A DNA stretch of 64,000 nucleotides from Pseudomonas atagonensis (GCF_011369485.1 NZ_VXCA01000036.1:1-64000); one strand, 5' to 3'. Counted from the stretch's first letter, positions 25,576-34,582 are shown. The notes: generated by a model not told the origin, from the letters alone. Numbers and translations: made by a program.

Positions 25576-26667
25576 TCAAAGCTGACCCAGCACCGGCGTG
25601 CTCACGCGCACATCGGCGTTCTGCCCACGGTGACGCAGCAAGTGATCCATCAGCACGATGGCCATCATCGCCTCGGCAATCGGTGTAGCACGAATACCGA
25701 CGCACGGGTCATGGCGGCCCTTGGTGATCACGTCGACCGGGTTGCCGTGGATGTCGATCGAGCGGCCCGGGGTGGTGATGCTCGACGTCGGCTTGAGCGC
25801 CAGGTGCGCAACGATCGGCTGACCGGACGAAATACCGCCAAGGATGCCGCCGGCATTGTTGCTGAGGAAACCTTCCGGGGTCAGCTCATCGCGATGCTCG
25901 GTACCGCGCTGGGCGACGCAGGCGAAACCGGCACCGATTTCCACGCCCTTGACCGCATTGATGCTCATCAGCGCATGAGCCAGTTCGGCATCGAGTCGGT
26001 CGAAAATCGGCTCGCCCAGACCGGGCATGACGCCTTCGGCAACCACGGTGATTTTTGCGCCGACCGAGTCCTGGTCGCGACGCAACTGGTCCATGTAGGC
26101 TTCCAGCTCAGGGACTTTGTCCGGATCAGGGCTGAAGAACGCGTTCTGCTCCACCGAATCCCAAGTCTTGAACGGGATCTCGATCGGCCCGAGCTGACTC
26201 ATGTATCCGCGAATGACGATGCCCTGCGTCGCCAGGTATTTCTTGGCAATCGCACCAGCCGCAACGCGCATGGCAGTTTCCCGCGCCGAGCTGCGGCCGC
26301 CGCCGCGATAATCGCGCTCGCCGTATTTGTGGTGGTAGGTGTAATCGGCATGGGCCGGACGGAACAGATCCTTGATCGCCGAGTAGTCCTTGGACTTCTG
26401 GTCGGTGTTGCGGATCAGCAGACCGATGGAGCAACCGGTGGTGCGGCCCTCGAACACGCCGGAGAGGATTTCGACTTCGTCGGCCTCCTGACGCTGGGTG
26501 GTGTGGCGGCTGGTGCCCGGCTTGCGGCGATCGAGGTCGCGCTGCAGGTCTTCGAGGGAAATCTCCAGGCCCGGCGGGCAGCCGTCAACAATGGCGACCA
26601 ACGCCGGACCATGGCTTTCGCCAGCGGTGGTGACAGTGAACAACTTGCCGTAGGTATTGCCGGACAT
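25576..26667 (-). CDS. aroC: Chorismate synthase (363 aa)
   Basis: Last step of the shikimate pathway, converting EPSP to chorismate with reduced FMN. Signatures: GESHGPALVAIVDGCPPGLE at the N-terminus, RPGHADYTY-like block (FRPAHADYTYHHKYGERDYRGGG without gaps in sense), GRSSARET, and near the end the DPCVGIRATPIAEAM block. Length is typical. Probably drives the downstream MFS-mtnBDC genes at least partly, since the gap is only 35 bases. Confidence 0.96.
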   Translation of the reverse strand: MSGNTYGKLFTVTTAGESHGPALVAIVDGCPPGLEISLEDLQRDLDRRKPGTSRHTTQRQEADEVEILSGVFEGRTTGCSIGLLIRNTDQKSKDYSAIKDLFRPAHADYTYHHKYGERDYRGGGRSSARETAMRVAAGAIAKKYLATQGIVIRGYMSQLGPIEIPFKTWDSVEQNAFFSPDPDKVPELEAYMDQLRRDQDSVGAKITVVAEGVMPGLGEPIFDRLDAELAHALMSINAVKGVEIGAGFACVAQRGTEHRDELTPEGFLSNNAGGILGGISSGQPIVAHLALKPTSSITTPGRSIDIHGNPVDVITKGRHDPCVGIRATPIAEAMMAIVLMDHLLRHRGQNADVRVSTPVLGQL

Positions 26668-26797
26668 GCAGGACGCTCCGTGAAATCAAACCCAAATTCG
26701 TAATGCGCGCCAGTATACGCAGGCTAACCGAGTAGTTCATCCTCGAACCTTAGTGGTGCTGGCGAGTCCAACCGGCACCTTGGCGAATGATGGCGTG

Positions 26798-27751
26798 ATG
26801 ATGCTGCGAGTTTTGATCTTGAGTCTTACCCTCTTTACTGGCTTTGCCCAGGCGACCGTCCTACAGCGTCCGGTAACTTTGGACACCGGCAGCGGCGAAC
26901 TTTTCGGCTCGCTGCTGCTGCCAAAGTCCGACCATCCGGTGCCGGTTGTCCTGATCATTTCTGGCTCGGGCCCTACGGATCGCGACGGAAACAACCCCGA
27001 TGGCGGGCGCAATGACAGTTTGAAACGGCTGGCGTGGGTGCTGGCCAAACACAACATCGCCAGCGTGCGTTACGACAAGCGCGGCGTGGCGGCGAGCCTT
27101 GCGGCCACGCCGGACGAACGCAATTTGTCGGTGGAGGCTTATGCGGCGGACGCCGTGGCCTGGGGGCAGAAGCTCAAGGCCGATCCGCGCTTCGGCAAAT
27201 TGATCGTGCTTGGCCACAGCGAAGGCGCGCTGATCGCCAGCCTCGCAGCACCAAAAATCGAGGCCGCCGCAGTGATTTCCTTGTCCGGCAGCGCTCGGCC
27301 CGTCGATCAGATCATCCGCGAACAACTGGCCCGCAGCCTGCCGCCGCCGCTGATGCTGCGCAGCAATGAACTGCTCGACAGCCTCAAGGCCGGCCACACC
27401 GACGACAATGTGCCGGCGCCGTTGCAGGTGATTTTCCGCCCGAGTGTGCAACCGTATCTGATCTCGCTGTTCCGGCAGGATCCCGCACACGCCTTCGCAC
27501 AACTGAAGATGCCGGCGCTGATCGTTCAGGGCACTAACGACATCCAGGTCGGCACCGAAGACGCGAAGCTGCTCAAGTCGGCCAAACCGGACGCCGAACT
27601 GGTGGTCATCGAAGGCATGAACCACGTGCTGCGCATCGTGCACAACGATATGAAGCGGCAACTGGCTTCTTACAAGGATCCGAATTTGCCACTGGCAGCG
27701 GAACTGGGCAGCAAGATCATCGAATTTATTGACGGACTTCGCACCCGTTAA
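26798..27751 (+). CDS. Secreted alpha/beta hydrolase (317 aa)
   Basis: Signal peptide MMLRVLILSLTLFTGFAQA. The nucleophile elbow GHSEG places Ser141; an Asp in VQGTNDIQV and His in EGMNHVLR complete a triad. The oxyanion region is LIISGSGPTDRDGNN, typical of the periplasmic YqiA/BD-FAE-like hydrolases. Two adjacent ATG codons (26798, 26801) can start it. Substrate unknown, perhaps an ester or lipid in the periplasm. Confidence 0.82.
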   Translation: MMLRVLILSLTLFTGFAQATVLQRPVTLDTGSGELFGSLLLPKSDHPVPVVLIISGSGPTDRDGNNPDGGRNDSLKRLAWVLAKHNIASVRYDKRGVAASLAATPDERNLSVEAYAADAVAWGQKLKADPRFGKLIVLGHSEGALIASLAAPKIEAAAVISLSGSARPVDQIIREQLARSLPPPLMLRSNELLDSLKAGHTDDNVPAPLQVIFRPSVQPYLISLFRQDPAHAFAQLKMPALIVQGTNDIQVGTEDAKLLKSAKPDAELVVIEGMNHVLRIVHNDMKRQLASYKDPNLPLAAELGSKIIEFIDGLRTR

Positions 27752-27850
27752 GCGCGTTTCGCCCTCCAGTCCTGACAAAAACGGCCGATAAGCCTTTGTC
27801 GCCAGCGCAATGGCTGGCGGCAAGCAGGGCTTGGACAGGATCTCGCCGTT

Positions 27851-28642
27851 ATGACTGATACCCAGACTTCACCCGACACCGCCGCTGAAAAAGACGCACC
27901 GCCAGCGGCCGAGCTGCCGTGGGCGGATGTCCACGTCGAGCACCACAAGATGCTCCGCCTGGCCCCGCTGCAAACCGACCGTCACACCGGTGGACGGCCG
28001 CTGCGCTTCGTCGAATTCGGTTACGCCGAGCGCAACAGCAAAGAAAAAAGCCTGATGCGCATGGCGATCAAACTGCCGAGCCAGCGGGTGCGTAAAGAGC
28101 AGAATCATCTCGATGTGTGGGTCGATCACACCACCAAGCGTGTGAGTTTTGGCCCGGACAGCGGCTTGCAGATCGAACCGCTGAATCGCGGGATCGGCCG
28201 CTTCATGGCCGCGCAAGGCATCAACTGGGCGAAGAAACGCTGGCCGACCTACACCGTCGACGGCATGGATTTGAACAACAAGGATGCGCTGAACGAAGAC
28301 ACTCGCCTGCGCCGCGATCATTTCTTGCGCGTACACGGCTTTGATGTGGTTTACGCCGATGCCCAGCATTTGAAGGGCAGCATCAAGGACGTGCAGGTCG
28401 GTGATCTGCTCGGTGACTGGAACAGCGAGAAGCTGCAGATCGTCGAGATTCTCGAAGCCGCGCAAATGCTTCAGCAGGCCGAGCAGAACCTGGCCGAGCA
28501 GGAAGTGAAGCTGAAGAAACAGGAAGAGAAAGTCAGCAAGTTCAAGCGTGAGGACGCGGGTTTGCGTTTCACCATTACGTGCCTGGTGGCGTTTGCGGTG
28601 TTTCAGGCGGGGCTGTTGATCTGGATTGCTACGCACCGGTAA
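27851..28642 (+). CDS. Hypothetical protein with C-terminal coiled coil and membrane anchor (263 aa)
   Basis: The first two-thirds is soluble and basic, without a known domain. Residues about 195-235 form a Glu/Lys/Gln-rich coiled coil (AAQMLQQAEQNLAEQEVKLK), and the end is one membrane helix (FTITCLVAFAVFQAGLLIWI) with a tiny basic tail, so the protein is a tail-anchored inner membrane type. Start at 27851. Function unknown. Confidence 0.7.
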   Translation: MTDTQTSPDTAAEKDAPPAAELPWADVHVEHHKMLRLAPLQTDRHTGGRPLRFVEFGYAERNSKEKSLMRMAIKLPSQRVRKEQNHLDVWVDHTTKRVSFGPDSGLQIEPLNRGIGRFMAAQGINWAKKRWPTYTVDGMDLNNKDALNEDTRLRRDHFLRVHGFDVVYADAQHLKGSIKDVQVGDLLGDWNSEKLQIVEILEAAQMLQQAEQNLAEQEVKLKKQEEKVSKFKREDAGLRFTITCLVAFAVFQAGLLIWIATHR

Positions 28643-28664
28643 TACATTGAGACCGAGGCGTCCC

Positions 28665-28757
28665 CATCGCGGGCAAGCCACGCTCCCACAGGTTTTGTGT
28701 CGTACCCAAATGTTGCGGTACACATGGAACCTGCGGGTGCGGGCTTGCCCGCGATGC
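28665..28757. repeat. REP pair (GCGGGCAAGC type)
   Basis: Inverted arms CATCGCGGGCAAGCCACGCTCCCACAG and the complement ending GCGGGCTTGCCCGCGATG between convergent genes. Confidence 0.85.
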
Positions 28758-28766
28758 TTTTAAGGA

Positions 28767-29675
28767 TCAGACGCGGGAGGCGAACAGGGCTTGGTGGTCG
28801 CGGCACTGCTCCGCTGTCAGCATGAACACGCCATGCCCGCCGCGCTCGAATTCGAGCCAGGCGAAGTCGACTTCCGGGTACAACGCGTCAACGTGCACCT
28901 GGCTGTTGCCCACCTCGACAATCAGCAAGCCCTTCTCGGTCAGGTGATCCGCCGCTTCGGCGAGCATCCGGCGCACCAGATTCAGACCGTCATCACCGCA
29001 GGCCAGACCCAACTCCGGCTCATGCTGGTATTCGTCCGGCATGTCGGCGAAGTCTTCCGCATCGACGTAGGGCGGGTTCGACACGATCAGGTCGAAACGC
29101 TGACCCGGCAAACCGTCGAAACCATCGCCCTGCACGGTGTACACACGCTCATCGACACCGTGGCGCTCGATGTTTTGATTGGCCACTTCCAGCGCTTCGA
29201 ACGACAGATCGGCCAGCACCACTTCGGCGTTCTGGAATTCGTAGGCGCAGGCAATGCCGATGCAGCCGGAGCCGGTGCACAGGTCGAGAATCCGCGCAGG
29301 CTCGGTGCCGATCCACGGTGCGAAGCGATTTTCGATCAGTTCGCCAATCGGTGAACGCGGGATCAACACGCGCTCGTCGACGATGAACGACATGCCGCAG
29401 AACCACGCTTCGCCCAACAGGTAAGCGGTGGGAATGCGCTCTTCGATGCGGCGCTTGAGCAGGCGCTGCAGGTTGACCAGTTCGTCATCCTCCAGTGCGC
29501 AGTCGAGGTAGCTGTCGGCGATTTCCCACGGCAGGTGCAAAGCACCCAGCACCAACTGCCGGGCTTCGTCCCAGGCATTGTCAGTGCCATGGCCGAAAAA
29601 CAGATCCTCCCCATGGAAGCGGCTGACGGCCCAACGGATGTGGTCGCGCAGGGTACGAAGTCGGGAAGTGATCAC
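28767..29675 (-). CDS. prmB: Ribosomal protein L3 glutamine N5-methyltransferase (302 aa)
   Basis: Methylates the Gln of the GGQ-like site in 50S protein L3 during ribosome assembly. N-terminal helical domain, then the AdoMet loop LDLCTGSGCIG (131-140) and the catalytic NPPY at 200-203 (VSNPPYVDAEDF) which binds the glutamine side chain. PrmB rather than PrmC is inferred from the N-terminal TSRLRTLRDHIRWAVSRF helix and TDNAWDEA segment. In Pseudomonas prmB often precedes aroC, as here with a few genes between. Confidence 0.9.
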   Translation of the reverse strand: MITSRLRTLRDHIRWAVSRFHGEDLFFGHGTDNAWDEARQLVLGALHLPWEIADSYLDCALEDDELVNLQRLLKRRIEERIPTAYLLGEAWFCGMSFIVDERVLIPRSPIGELIENRFAPWIGTEPARILDLCTGSGCIGIACAYEFQNAEVVLADLSFEALEVANQNIERHGVDERVYTVQGDGFDGLPGQRFDLIVSNPPYVDAEDFADMPDEYQHEPELGLACGDDGLNLVRRMLAEAADHLTEKGLLIVEVGNSQVHVDALYPEVDFAWLEFERGGHGVFMLTAEQCRDHQALFASRV

Positions 29676-29914
29676 GGGGCAGAACTCCAGAAAAAACGAC
29701 TGACGATTCTACCAGCCAAAACGCGCCACGACGACGCAGGAAAAACTCTGCGGTGACGGTAGGACTTTTCTGTTTTTTGCATCAGCTATTGAACAGAACG
29801 TGTAACTTGACAAGGCTGCAGGCCAGAAACGACGGTGCCTACGATGGTAGCGATTCACAGAACCGCTCAGCCAGAGGACAATGTCGCAAAAGCCCCACCC
29901 CAAGGAGCCCCAGA

Positions 29915-30505
29915 ATGTCCGTTCCAAAAACGATGTTTCAACTCAGCGGTCGCGGTTACGCAGCGGCCACACTGAACCATGCCACCGTGGTCATCATCGA
30001 TGCCCAGAAAGAATATCTCAGCGGCCCATTGGCCCTGAGCGGCATGGACGCAGCTGTCGCGAACATCAAACAACTGGTTGCCGCGGCTCGTGCTGCTGGC
30101 CGGCCGATTGTCCATGTGCGTCACCTCGGCACCGTCGGTGGCCTGTTCGACCCGCAGGGCGAACGCGGTGAATTCATCCCCGGCCTCGAACCGCAGGGCG
30201 ATGAAACCATCATCGGCAAACTGCTGCCGAGCGCGTTTCACGGCACCGAACTGCTCGACCGTCTGCAGAATCTCGGCTCGCTGGACCTGATTGTCTGCGG
30301 CTTCATGAGCCATTCCAGCGTTAGCACTACCGTGCGTGCGGCGAAGAATCTGGGCTTCCGTTGCACCCTGGTCGAAGACGCCTGCGCCACCCGCGACCTG
30401 CCTTTCAAGGGTCGCGTGCTCAGCGCCGAACTGGTCCAGGAAGCCGAAATGGCGATCATGGCCGACAACTTCGCCACCCTCGCCCTGACGCAGGATCTGA
30501 TCTGA
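29915..30505 (+). CDS. Isochorismatase-like hydrolase with Ser replacing the catalytic Cys (196 aa)
   Basis: Start at 29915 follows AAGGAG. The isochorismatase-like fold is clear: Asp29 in VVIIDAQKEYL, Lys102 in TIIGKLLPSAF, and the elbow VCGFMSHSSVSTTVRAA. In cysteine hydrolases of this family the elbow reads MSHxCV; here the position is Ser135, so the usual nucleophile is missing. True isochorismatases use a non-Cys residue there, so the enzyme may be a vinyl-ether hydrolase or a different serine variant. Cytoplasmic, monocistronic. Confidence 0.82.
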   Translation: MSVPKTMFQLSGRGYAAATLNHATVVIIDAQKEYLSGPLALSGMDAAVANIKQLVAAARAAGRPIVHVRHLGTVGGLFDPQGERGEFIPGLEPQGDETIIGKLLPSAFHGTELLDRLQNLGSLDLIVCGFMSHSSVSTTVRAAKNLGFRCTLVEDACATRDLPFKGRVLSAELVQEAEMAIMADNFATLALTQDLI

Positions 30506-30641
30506 TCAGATAGCACTTTGATGAGCGGTCGAGGCCGCCGCTCATCCGCAAAATCCTCTCATTTGCCGCAAATGCCATAGCCTCAGGAACAACCCGGTCA
30601 ACTCCCGGTCGAAGGGCCGATACCCATTGAGGAAGGTCGGA

Positions 30642-30962
30642 ATGAAGTTATCCGATGGATTTGACGCACGCCGCTTGCGGCCCAAAGGCCAAAGCAATTG
30701 GCGTTTTCGATTCGGCGCGGCGATTGCTGCCATTCTGGCAACGTTCGGCGTGCTGCTGGCGATGGCCGGGGCCGCCAGCCTGCTGGGTCGCCCACCGGCG
30801 CTCGGCGACTTGAATGCGACGCCGACGGGCTCGGCAATCATTCTGGCAGTCGGCTTGTTGTTTCTGTATTTCGGCGTGGCGCTGTGGCGTCGCTGCCGCC
30901 GTCGCGCACGGCAATCGCGGGAGTTGAACATGTCCCCGCACCTGATGAAAAAACACGACTGA
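30642..30962 (+). CDS. Small two-helix membrane protein (106 aa)
   Basis: ATG at 30642 has GAGGAAGG upstream. A basic N-terminus (DARRLRPKGQSNWRFRFG) precedes a helix (AAIAAILATFGVLLAMAGAAS), a polar loop and a second helix (AIILAVGLLFLYFGVALW), then a highly basic RRCRRRARQSR tail. Inner membrane, both ends inside. No family recognised. Confidence 0.65.
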   Translation: MKLSDGFDARRLRPKGQSNWRFRFGAAIAAILATFGVLLAMAGAASLLGRPPALGDLNATPTGSAIILAVGLLFLYFGVALWRRCRRRARQSRELNMSPHLMKKHD

Positions 30963-31036
30963 ATCACCGGCCTGGCTTTTTGCCGGGCCGTTTTGTTTCG
31001 ACTTGGGTAAACTGGCCGCCCTTCGCGGAGGCTGAC

Positions 31037-31594
31037 ATGCAAGACGACGATTTTTCCCTGTTCAAAAGTGCGATCCAAGGCGTCAAGCCGATCAAGCACG
31101 ACCGCGCCGAGACCGGCAAACCCAAGGCTGACCGCGCGCAGATCGCCAAACTGCGCCAGTCCGCCACCGTGCGCACCGACACCACCACCGTGGATGGCCT
31201 GTCCGATCAGTTCGTGATCGACGTCGGCCCGGAAGACGAGTTGATGTGGGCGCGCGACGGGGTTCAGGAAAGTCAGATGCGCAAGCTCAAGGTCGGCCAG
31301 ATTCCATTCGAAGGCAGCCTCGACCTGCACGGCATGAGCGTCGAAAAAGCCCGCGAAACCCTCTGGGCGTTTCTCGCCGAAGCTACCCGATTCGAAATCC
31401 GCTGCGTGCGCGTCACCCACGGCAAGGCTGTACGCCTGGACGGCAAGCGGCCAATGATCAAAAGCCACGTCAACACCTGGTTACGCCAGCATGCGCAGGT
31501 ACTGGGTTTCTGCTCGTGCCAGGCCAGACATGGCGGTGCCGGCGCGGTTTACGTGATGCTTAAACGCACCATGATGGACGGTCGCGACGAATAA
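31037..31594 (+). CDS. Smr-domain protein (185 aa)
   Basis: Short Smr protein: a charged N-terminal region, then the Smr core with DLHGMSVEKAR (DLHG at 96-99), RCVRVTHGKAV and CQARHGGAGAVYVML. The Smr domain is a nuclease/nucleic-acid-binding fold seen at the end of MutS2 and alone in YdaL-type proteins, where it acts on RNA or branched DNA. It sits immediately upstream of the original folE start, so in the ancestor it was probably next to an intact folE. Confidence 0.88.
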   Translation: MQDDDFSLFKSAIQGVKPIKHDRAETGKPKADRAQIAKLRQSATVRTDTTTVDGLSDQFVIDVGPEDELMWARDGVQESQMRKLKVGQIPFEGSLDLHGMSVEKARETLWAFLAEATRFEIRCVRVTHGKAVRLDGKRPMIKSHVNTWLRQHAQVLGFCSCQARHGGAGAVYVMLKRTMMDGRDE

Positions 31595-31671
31595 TCCCGT
31601 TACACCGAACTTGCAGGGTCGTGTCCGCCACCGTACCCTTGCCCTTTGCGAAAATCCCCACAGGTAGTTTC

Positions 31672-31719
31672 ATGTCCCTGGAACAGAATTACACCGCCAT
31701 GTGTAGGGGGGCTAGTTAA
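31672..31719 (+). pseudogene. folE: 5' fragment of folE left by island insertion
   Basis: ATG at 31672 with AGGTAG upstream reads MSLEQNYTAM then diverges (CRGAS, stop). The first nine to ten codons match the N-terminus of GTP cyclohydrolase I encoded intact at 45285 (TLEQNYTAIL). The match ends at about 31700, marking the left junction of the island. Confidence 0.85.
31678..31700 (+). repeat. Left attachment repeat (attL) in folE
   Basis: 23-base folE segment shared with 45306-45328, 20 of 23 identical; core words CTGGAACA and TACACCGC are exact. Confidence 0.7.
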
Positions 31720-31816
31720 GTAGCTAGCGGTAATGAAATCAGGGCGTTAGCGCCGAAGGAAACTCCCAACCTCGCACCAAAACGCGCCGATTGGTACGAG
31801 AAATTCAACTTCAGGA

Positions 31817-31852
31817 AACCCCGCAACGACCAAATCGTGCGGGTTTTTTCAC
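31817..31852 (+). terminator. Terminator at island left end
   Basis: CCCGCAACGA..TCGTGCGGG hairpin followed by six T. It may insulate the island from transcription entering from the Smr/folE side. Confidence 0.65.
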
Positions 31853-31985
31853 TTACGGTTTAAACTCCGAAAAGTACCCAGGTATTTAACCGCCCTGTCA
31901 TTGTCCATATCAAGGAGTATCGCCATACTACGGTGCGGTACGGTGCTGTCATATAACGGCCAACCAGTAAAAAAAGGAGCTTCCT

Positions 31986-33365
31986 GTGCTGACCGAGTTA
32001 CGAGTACAAAATTTCAAAGCCTGGAGGGATACCGGTAAAATCCGTCTCGCCCCCCTTACCGTAATTTTCGGAACGAATAGCTCGGGAAAATCCAGCCTAG
32101 GCCACCTTCTCCTAGCACTAAAACAAACTGTCCAAATGGCGGACCGCAAACGCGCATTTCAGCTGGGAGATGATCACTCTCTAATAGACCTTGGCACGTT
32201 TGCGGACTGCCTCCATGGCCATGACTTATCCCGAGAGTTAGAGTTCACTCTACGCTGGAAATTACCTCGCTCCATCACTGTTAAAAATGCCTCGATTCAC
32301 GGGGAAGTATATACCGGAAATGAACTTTCGTTATCAGCGGCGTTAATATCGGACCGTTCCGGACAACCGCAAACTAAGGAAATTCGCTATACCTTACTCC
32401 AGGAAGGCGAAAAAGCTCTTGATGTCGTTCACGCCGGTTCAGGCTCCCGCGGAAGCCTTGAATGCTTCCCTCTGCGTTTAATGCATGCAAGTGGTAGGAA
32501 ATGGCCAGCAGAACCGCCCGAGAAGTTCTACCGATTCGCTGACCGTACATTACTACGCTATCAAAACGCTGATTTCTTGGCTGACTTCGCATTGGAAACT
32601 GAACGTGTTCTAGATGCTCTTTATTATTTAGGTCCATTGCGCAGTCCCGCCAAAAGAGTCTATCAGTGGTCTGGCGATACTCCTCCTGATGTTGGTGCTC
32701 AGGGAGAGTCAAGCATCGCAGCATTATTAGCAGCGACCGAGCAAAATCGAGGACTTAACCGCGGCTATAGGAAACATCGGCAACGCTTTGATACCTTCAT
32801 TGCCAGTTGGTTGGTTGATCTAGGAATCATCAAAGAATTTCGTGTTAAGCCTGTAGCAAAAGGACGGAAAGAGTACGAAGTTTTGGTGCGCACTTACGCC
32901 GACTCGCCTGAGGTTAAATTAACCGATGTAGGTTTTGGGGTATCCCAAGTATTGCCCGCACTAGTCCAGGCTTTTTACTGCCCACCCGGCTCTACGCTTT
33001 GGATGGAACAACCAGAAATTCATCTTCACCCAATGGCTCAATCTAATCTGGCTGACGCTATGATTAGCGCGGTTCAGTCATATGAAAACGGACAACCTCG
33101 CGGAACTCAGCTGATAATAGAAACGCATTCAGAGCACTTCCTTAATCGCCTGCAGCGTCGCATAGCTGAACGAGCAATATCCACCGAAGAAATAGCGGTA
33201 TATTTCGCAAAAAATAAAAAGGGCGGAGCTGAACTAGAAGAGCTGAAGCTAGATGAATCAGGCGAAATACTCAATTGGCCTGAAAATTTCTTTGGCGACG
33301 AAATGGGTGACATAGTAGCTCGGACACTTGCAGCGATTCAGAATTCAAACTCAGGAGAGAAGTGA
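31986..33365 (+). CDS. AAA ATPase of the DUF3696/OLD-like type (459 aa), gene 1 of candidate defence operon
   Basis: GTG start with AAGGAG upstream. An ABC/SMC-like ATPase of the AAA_15/AAA_21 class: N-terminal strand LTELRVQNFKAWRDTGKI, Walker A GTNSSGKSS (29-37), a long insertion, then the signature region TDVGFGVSQVLP, Walker B/catalytic WMEQPEIHLHP (339-349) and the His-switch ETHSEHF. The C-terminus GEILNWPENFFGDEMGD fits DUF3696. Such ATPases act as sensors or motors in defence systems and with OLD nucleases, but no TOPRIM domain is present here. It abuts the PIN-like gene (33366) with no gap, so they are one operon. Codon use is AT-rich and unlike the core genes. Confidence 0.82.
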   Translation: MLTELRVQNFKAWRDTGKIRLAPLTVIFGTNSSGKSSLGHLLLALKQTVQMADRKRAFQLGDDHSLIDLGTFADCLHGHDLSRELEFTLRWKLPRSITVKNASIHGEVYTGNELSLSAALISDRSGQPQTKEIRYTLLQEGEKALDVVHAGSGSRGSLECFPLRLMHASGRKWPAEPPEKFYRFADRTLLRYQNADFLADFALETERVLDALYYLGPLRSPAKRVYQWSGDTPPDVGAQGESSIAALLAATEQNRGLNRGYRKHRQRFDTFIASWLVDLGIIKEFRVKPVAKGRKEYEVLVRTYADSPEVKLTDVGFGVSQVLPALVQAFYCPPGSTLWMEQPEIHLHPMAQSNLADAMISAVQSYENGQPRGTQLIIETHSEHFLNRLQRRIAERAISTEEIAVYFAKNKKGGAELEELKLDESGEILNWPENFFGDEMGDIVARTLAAIQNSNSGEK

Positions 33366-33899
33366 ATGTCTGTAACTGTCATAGATACCAATGTGCTTCT
33401 GGTGGCGAATGGTAGCCACGACGACGTCTCAGAAGCATGCCGGACAGAGTGCATCAACCAGCTCAGAGCTCAACAAAAATCCGTAACCGTGATTGATGAC
33501 AAAGGAAGAATACTGCGCGAGTATCAGAATAAAACACAGCCTAACCAACCTAAAGGAGTAGGCGACGTTTTTCTAAAATGGCTTTTGCAGAACCAACGCA
33601 ACACAAAATATGTTCACCAAGTGACTATCACTGAAGGCGATGACAACTCTTTCCTTGAGTTTCCTTGCGAGGCTTTACAAGCTGTATTCGATCCGCCAGA
33701 TCGTAAGTTTGCTGCGGTAGCCAATGCACATCCTAATAAGCCTGTAATTTGGCAAGCCGCAGATTGTAAGTGGTTAGATTGGTGGGAGGCTTTGGATCGC
33801 ACGGGTATAAAGGTTAAATTCTTGTGTTCAGACGATGTATGCCGATTTTATAATAATAAATTCCCGACTAAACAGCAACCTACATTGCCTTCACCATGA
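33366..33899 (+). CDS. PIN-like nuclease (177 aa), gene 2 of candidate defence operon
   Basis: The four acidic positions of a PIN ribonuclease can be placed: Asp7 in VTVIDTNVLLVANG, Glu52 in ILREYQN, Asp112 in FDPPDRKFAAVA and Asp133 in WQAADCKWLDW. These match VapC-type order and spacing, though the protein is longer than most VapC toxins. Likely a metal-dependent RNase. It begins one base after the ATPase stop and ends in an ATGA overlap with the RNA ligase, implying coupled production. No antitoxin-like gene is adjacent. Function inferred from fold and context. Confidence 0.72.
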   Translation: MSVTVIDTNVLLVANGSHDDVSEACRTECINQLRAQQKSVTVIDDKGRILREYQNKTQPNQPKGVGDVFLKWLLQNQRNTKYVHQVTITEGDDNSFLEFPCEALQAVFDPPDRKFAAVANAHPNKPVIWQAADCKWLDWWEALDRTGIKVKFLCSDDVCRFYNNKFPTKQQPTLPSP

Positions 33900-34582
33900 G
33901 TGAATTTTTTCGATTCCCACACACCCCTCACTTGAAGTGGCTCGCAGCGGGATCCGCTCGCGGGGACAAAATCTTAAGTCCGACTGAGGTCGACTTTTTG
34001 ATTGAAAATAGCGTAATAGTAGAAGAAAAAGTTGATGGCGCAAATCTGGGAATTTCATTAAAACCTGACGGGAAACTCCAAGTACAGAATCGCGGACAAT
34101 ACCTCTCCCCCCCGTTCTCAGGCCAATTCTCACGCTTGAAGGCGTGGCTAGCACAACATGATGAAAAATTACGCACAGCCTTAATTCCCGGCCAAATAAT
34201 TTTCGGTGAATGGTGTGCCGCCAAACATTCGTTGAATTACACGAAGCTCCCTGACTGGCTCCTTGTATTTGATGTATTTGATCATGAGCAGAATAAATTC
34301 TGGAGTTGCTCTAAGCGCGACAAATTAGCTTTAGCACTCGGACTACAGACCGTCCCGCGTATTTTTACTGGAAAAGTGAGCATTGATCAGCTAATAGACT
34401 TAGTGAAGAACCAAGGCAGCCACTATCGCTCCGGTCAATTAGAAGGAATCATCATAAGACGCGACTCGGAAGAATGGTGCGAATCAAGAGCAAAACTTGT
34501 TCGCTCCGATTTCACCCAATCGATTGAAGATCACTGGCGAAAAAAAAATATTGAATGGAACAAAGTAAAACCAAATCAATAA
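33896..34582 (+). CDS. RNA ligase (nucleotidyltransferase, 228 aa), gene 3 of candidate defence operon
   Basis: All covalent nucleotidyltransferase motifs are visible: motif I EEKVDGAN with the adenylated Lys45, Arg66 in NRGQYL, motif III GEWC (Glu105), IIIa LLVFDVFD, motif IV LEGIIIRR (Glu183) and motif V AKLVR (Lys200). Size and motif spacing fit compact Rnl2-like or T4-Rnl-like RNA ligases rather than DNA ligases; there is no OB-fold domain. It would seal broken RNA. Coupled by a four-base overlap to the PIN nuclease, so the pair suggests RNA cleavage with built-in repair. Confidence 0.82.
   Translation: MSEFFRFPHTPHLKWLAAGSARGDKILSPTEVDFLIENSVIVEEKVDGANLGISLKPDGKLQVQNRGQYLSPPFSGQFSRLKAWLAQHDEKLRTALIPGQIIFGEWCAAKHSLNYTKLPDWLLVFDVFDHEQNKFWSCSKRDKLALALGLQTVPRIFTGKVSIDQLIDLVKNQGSHYRSGQLEGIIIRRDSEEWCESRAKLVRSDFTQSIEDHWRKKNIEWNKVKPNQ

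Noticed and set aside
33366..33899. A VapC toxin of a VapBC pair
   Set aside because: The PIN acids fit, but there is no VapB-like gene; the neighbours are an ATPase and an RNA ligase with coupled translation.
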